From Streptomyces thinghirensis (lineage in GTDB: Bacteria; Actinomycetota; Actinomycetia; Streptomycetales; Streptomycetaceae): 64,000 nt of DNA. The position numbers and the translations under genes are program-made. The DNA is taken from positions 29,899-93,898 of the forward strand of contig JAKFGP010000034.1 in the NCBI GenBank assembly GCA_021502835.1, read 5' to 3'. Shown here one piece after another: positions 60,971 to 64,000 of this stretch; the stretch's first letter is position 1, and each line of letters starts with the position of its first letter. The notes beneath the pieces are model-generated. The model was not told where the DNA came from. It did no database searches and worked only from the letters and a program-made list of their open reading frames with translations.

Positions 60971-62343
60971 GTGACCGAAGTCCCCTCCTGCACACGGCCT
61001 CCTCCTCCGCCCCCGAGCCTGCGCCTCTTCGTGGCGACCCAGTTCTCCCTCACCACCGTCGAGCGCGGTGACCTGGAGCGTGCCGCCGAGTCCGAGTGAG
61101 CGCGGCGCCGACGGCGCCACGCATTCCGCACGGTCCCTGGCGCCTCAAGCTCTCCGGCGCCCAGCTCGGCATCACCGTGACCTCGCTGGTCATCGGCGCT
61201 GCTGACCCGAGCCGTCCCCTCCTTTGTGCTGCTGCGCGGGCCCGCTGCGGGCGATCGGCCTGGGCGCTGCCGCGTCCACGGTGGCGACCGTGCTCGGCGT
61301 GGTCGTCTCCACGCGTCGTCCTGATGAGTCGTCGGTGAGCCTGGTCCGAAGAACTGGGCGGTCCCCCGCTGGCCGCGTCGCGAAGGTCGTCGCGGGGCCC
61401 GCAGCGCGGCTTCACCACCGCGTTCGGCCCCTTCATCCGGCACCTGAACGACACGGCGAACCGCTTCGTACGCCGCTTCGGCCCTGGAGCCAGGCCGAGG
61501 AGCTGGCAGTCCGCCCGCAGCGCCGAGGAACTGGTCGCCCTGGCCCAGCACTCGGCCGCCGAGGGCGCCCTGGAAGAGCGGACTCGGCCGAGCTGTTCGT
61601 GCGCACCCTGCACCTGAGCGGAGCTGACCGCGGAGAACGTCATGACCCCGCGCGTGGACGTCAAGGCCCCTGGAGGCCCACGCCACCGCCGCCGGCGCCG
61701 CCAACCTCTCGCACGCCACCGGCCTGTCCCGCTTCCCGGTCCTACCGGGAGAGCCGCAATGGACGAGGTACATCGGCACCGATGCACATCCGCGACGTCC
61801 TGGCCCCTGGGCTGGGCGGCGCTGCACCGTCACCCCGTCACCGAGCTGGCTACCGCGCCGCTCCTGGTGCCGGACAGCCTACCCGCCGACCGCCTCCTGG
61901 AGCGCATGCGCCAGACCCGCACCATGGCCGTCGTCATCGACGAGTACGGCGGTACGGCGGGCGTGGCGACCGTCGAGGACATCGTGGAGAGGTCGTCGGC
62001 GAGGTGCGCGACGAGCACGACCCCGGTCGAGATACCGGACCCTGCTGCCCGCCCCCGCCGAGACAGCGGACGGCCGCACGGCCTGGGAGGCCGAGCGGGC
62101 TCGCTCCGCACTGGACCGGCTCTCGCGCATCGACTGAAACCGCACCCGGACGGGCCGTACGAGACCCTGGCCGGCCTGGGTCGCCGCACCCGCCGCATCC
62201 CCGCCAAGGGTGACGTCATCGACCTGGACGGCTGGCGGCTCGGCGATCCTCGACGTCTCGACCACCACCGCGCCGACCGCCTGCGGGTCACCGCACCGCG
62301 CCGGCCCCGTCGGCCGACCGGCGGCGCCGGAGGTGGCCGATGA
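60971..62343 (+). CDS. Hemolysin-family/CNNM-type transporter with CBS and CorC_HlyC domains (first copy, frameshifted)
   Basis: GTG start at 60971 (VTEVPSCTRP). The N-terminal DUF21 membrane domain is seen as FVATQFSLTTVERGDLERAA, then KLSGAQLGITVTSLVIG. The cytoplasmic part has a CBS pair around ELFVRTLHLSELTAENVMTPRVD-like text (VMTPRVDVKA, then RTMAVVIDEYGGTAGVATVE) and a C-terminal CorC_HlyC domain: DGPYETLAGL and RIPAKGDVIDLDGWRL. At least ten frame changes. Its stop overlaps the next start by ATGA. Members transport Mg or Co ions. Confidence 0.72.
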
Positions 62344-63361
62344 CCGTCGTACAGCTCCTCATCGGCGCCCCTGACGCTGCTGACCCAACGCCGTTCTTCG
62401 TCGGCGCCGAGTTCGCCATGATCTCGGTACGCCGCAGCCAGATCGAACCGCGCGCGCGAAGACGGGCGACAAGCGCGCCGGATGACCCTGTGGGGCCTGG
62501 AACACATCTCCGCGATGATGGCCACGGCCCAGCTCGGCATCACCGTCTCTCCCTCGTCCTCGGCGCGGTCGCGGAACCGGCCATCGCGCATCTGATGGAG
62601 CCGGTGTTCGAGGCGGTCCACATGCCGCACGCGCTGGTCCGCGATCGCCTTCGCGATCGCCCTGGCCCTCGCCACCTATCTGCACATGCTGATCTGGCGA
62701 GATGATCCCGAAAGAACATCGCGCTGGCCGCCCCCGGCGACCACCGCGCTGGTCCTCGGCCCGCCGCTGGTCGCCCTCACCCGGGCGCTGGAAGCCGGTC
62801 ATCTTCGGTATCAACGCCTTCGCCAACACGCTCCTCAAGCTGCTGCGGGTGGAGCCGAAGGACGAGGTCGAGGCCGTCTTCACCGACGACCAGCTGGCCC
62901 GGATGGTCGTCGACGCGAGCGAGGCCGGACTCCTCACCCCGGCCGACGGCGAGCGTCTGCGCGACGCTGGAACTGGGCACCCGCCCGGTCGGCGAGATCC
63001 TGGTCCCGGCCCAGAAGATGCGCACGGTCGACCACGGTCACCCGGCCGAGCTGGAGCGCATGGCCGCCGAGGCGGGCTACTCCGCTTCCCGGTCACCGGC
63101 CCCGGCGGCACGGTCCTCGGCTACCTGCACATCAAGGACACCCTGGGCCTCACCGACCGCGACCGTCCCTTCCCGCGCACGGCCCTGCACCGGGTCACCC
63201 GGGTCCGCATCGACACCCCGCTCGACGACACCCTCACCGCCCTGCGCACCGAGGACAGCCACCTGGCCGCCGTCACCGGCGAGACCGGCGCGGTCCTGGG
63301 CTTCGTGACGATGGAGGACGTCCTGACGGAACTGGTGGGCCCGACGACACCGGTGGCATGA
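62340..63361 (+). CDS. Hemolysin-family/CNNM-type transporter (second copy, frameshifted)
   Basis: ATG 62340 overlaps the stop of the previous copy. The DUF21 membrane domain reads FFVGAEFAMISVRRSQIEPR, then MTLWGLEHISAMMATAQLGI and VAEPAIAHLMEPVFEAVHMP. The CBS region reads KDEVEAVFTDDQLARMVVDA, then PVTGPGGTVLGYLHIKDTLG and VTGETGAVLGFVTMEDVLTE. There is no extra CorC_HlyC domain after the CBS pair, so this copy is shorter than the first. About ten frame changes between 62370 and 63085. The two adjacent copies form an operon, as is common in this family. Confidence 0.75.
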
Positions 63362-63401
63362 CCCCGGGAACCAGGAACTTTACCACTTTGACCACGACCG
63401 T

Positions 63402-63434
63402 CTCCCACAGCGACACCAACTACCGCTGTGGGAG
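63402..63434 (+). terminator. Hairpin after the second CNNM-type gene
   Basis: CTCCCACAGCG at 63402-63412 pairs perfectly with CGCTGTGGGAG at 63424-63434, with an 11-base loop. It lies 40 bases past the stop and just before the RBS of the next gene, so it may be a terminator or a leader structure. Confidence 0.6.
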
Positions 63435-63444
63435 GCGCGCATGG

Positions 63445-63975
63445 ATGGTCGGCCTGTTCTGGATCACCGAGGACTGCGTGTACGCGTAGCGCGCCGAACC
63501 CACCGGTAGCGGCGCCCGGCGTACGGCTGACCGAGGGGACGGGGTCGAGGCCCTGGGGTCGGACCAGGGCGGCCGCTTCTGGTCCTGGGACCTGGTCAGC
63601 GGCATCGACGTGCGGGACGTGGCCGTGCGCTCCACGGCGCGACGGCTGGCCCTCGATGGCGTTCGACTCGCTGAGTCGTCCTGGTCACCGGCGACGGCGA
63701 ACACCCCGCCAGCCTTCACGGTGCGGTGGAGACCGGAGCAACCTTGGCCCGATGCGGGGGCAGCCGCCCTGGCGCGCCGCCGGAGGCATCCACACCCCCC
63801 GACGAGTACGCCCTCTCCCGCACCCTCCTCACCCGCCTCACCGCCGGCGCCACCCCCGTCAGACCCTCCTCACCCTGGCGCCACGACGAGCCAGGACGTC
63901 GCCCCGACCCGGGACCAGCAACTGGCACTCCTGCGCCACTGGACGGCGACCCCGCCTGACCGCGGCGACGTCTGA
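63445..63975 (+). CDS. Conserved hypothetical protein
   Basis: ATG 63445 with GGGAGG nine bases upstream. MVGLFWITEDCVYA is followed in a shifted frame by VEALGSDQGGRFWSWDLVSG, then IDVRDVAVRSTARRLALDGV, VLVTGDGEHP, and DEYALSRTLLTRLTAGATPV, ending in a Pro/Asp/Thr-rich tail. At least three frame changes (63490, 63580 and 63665). The beta-rich W-D-L-V pattern and the length (about 175 residues) match a conserved streptomycete protein of unknown function. No catalytic motif is seen. Confidence 0.5.
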
Positions 63976-64000
63976 TTTCCACGGAAGGGCGCGTCCTCGC

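Noticed and set aside
1..64000. tRNA, rRNA, CRISPR array, prophage or transposase genes
   Set aside because: No cloverleaf or CCA-end with conserved GGTTCGAATCC-type arm was found, no regularly spaced repeats and no transposase or integrase protein were seen. The BRO-N gene is isolated.

Overview
The window is high-GC actinobacterial chromosome, almost certainly Streptomyces. Coding codons nearly all end in G or C, GTG starts are common, genes overlap by ATGA/GTGA, and the content is typical of the genus: several SpoIIE-type phosphatases, Spo0M, TerB, a DUF6479 protein, a TPR-containing XRE regulator and many small secreted or lipoproteins. Nearly every gene longer than about 500 bp is broken by one or more single-base indels. 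The protein continues in another frame within a few codons and the key residues survive, so I read this as low consensus accuracy of the sequence, not gene decay. Coordinates below span the whole gene across frameshifts. Products were recognised by reading across frames.

Layout: 1-3221 holds a branched-chain 2-oxoacid dehydrogenase operon (E1 alpha, E1 beta, E2), then a BRO-N protein, a D-Ala-D-Ala carboxypeptidase and a GntR/MFS pair (to 7.6 kb). From 7.7 to 16.3 kb are metabolic and small genes: a mycothiol-type DinB protein, a nitrilase-family amidohydrolase, a LURP-one protein, a GlxA-like regulator, a cupin, an M18 aminopeptidase, an acyl-CoA dehydrogenase and an SseB-like protein. From 16.4 to 26.6 kb lie pirin, an AI-2E transporter, a PAS/GAF/SpoIIE phosphatase, aspS, a PH-domain protein, metG and a VWA protein. 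A PhoX phosphatase with an upstream PHO box follows at 26.8-28.9 kb.

The accessory core is 30-44 kb. Two short inverted-repeat elements (30.1 and 43.6 kb) flank it loosely. Inside is a cluster of an EACC1-like protein, a caspase-like protease fused to a membrane anchor, a solute-binding-like region and a VWA domain, and a solute-binding lipoprotein (34.9-39.3 kb). This resembles the NTP-dependent/ternary conflict systems of multicellular bacteria and is the best candidate for an unusual system here. A short threonyl-tRNA-synthetase-like gene behind a leader peptide and a strong terminator hairpin (44.7-46.2 kb) is a second point of interest.

From 46.2 to 55 kb are a nucleoside hydrolase, a GH13 glucosidase, secreted proteins, a beta-helix protein, a class A beta-lactamase-like protein with its LysR regulator, and an esterase. 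At about 55.97 kb a penicillin-binding-protein gene breaks off. About 1.3 kb of AT-rich, non-bacterial-looking DNA follows, and the sequence returns to Streptomyces inside a truncated P450 gene at about 57.44 kb. This looks like a chimeric assembly join or foreign DNA. The final part (58-64 kb) carries TetR, TerB, Spo0M, two CorC/HlyC-type membrane proteins and a hypothetical protein. No tRNA, rRNA or CRISPR array was seen.
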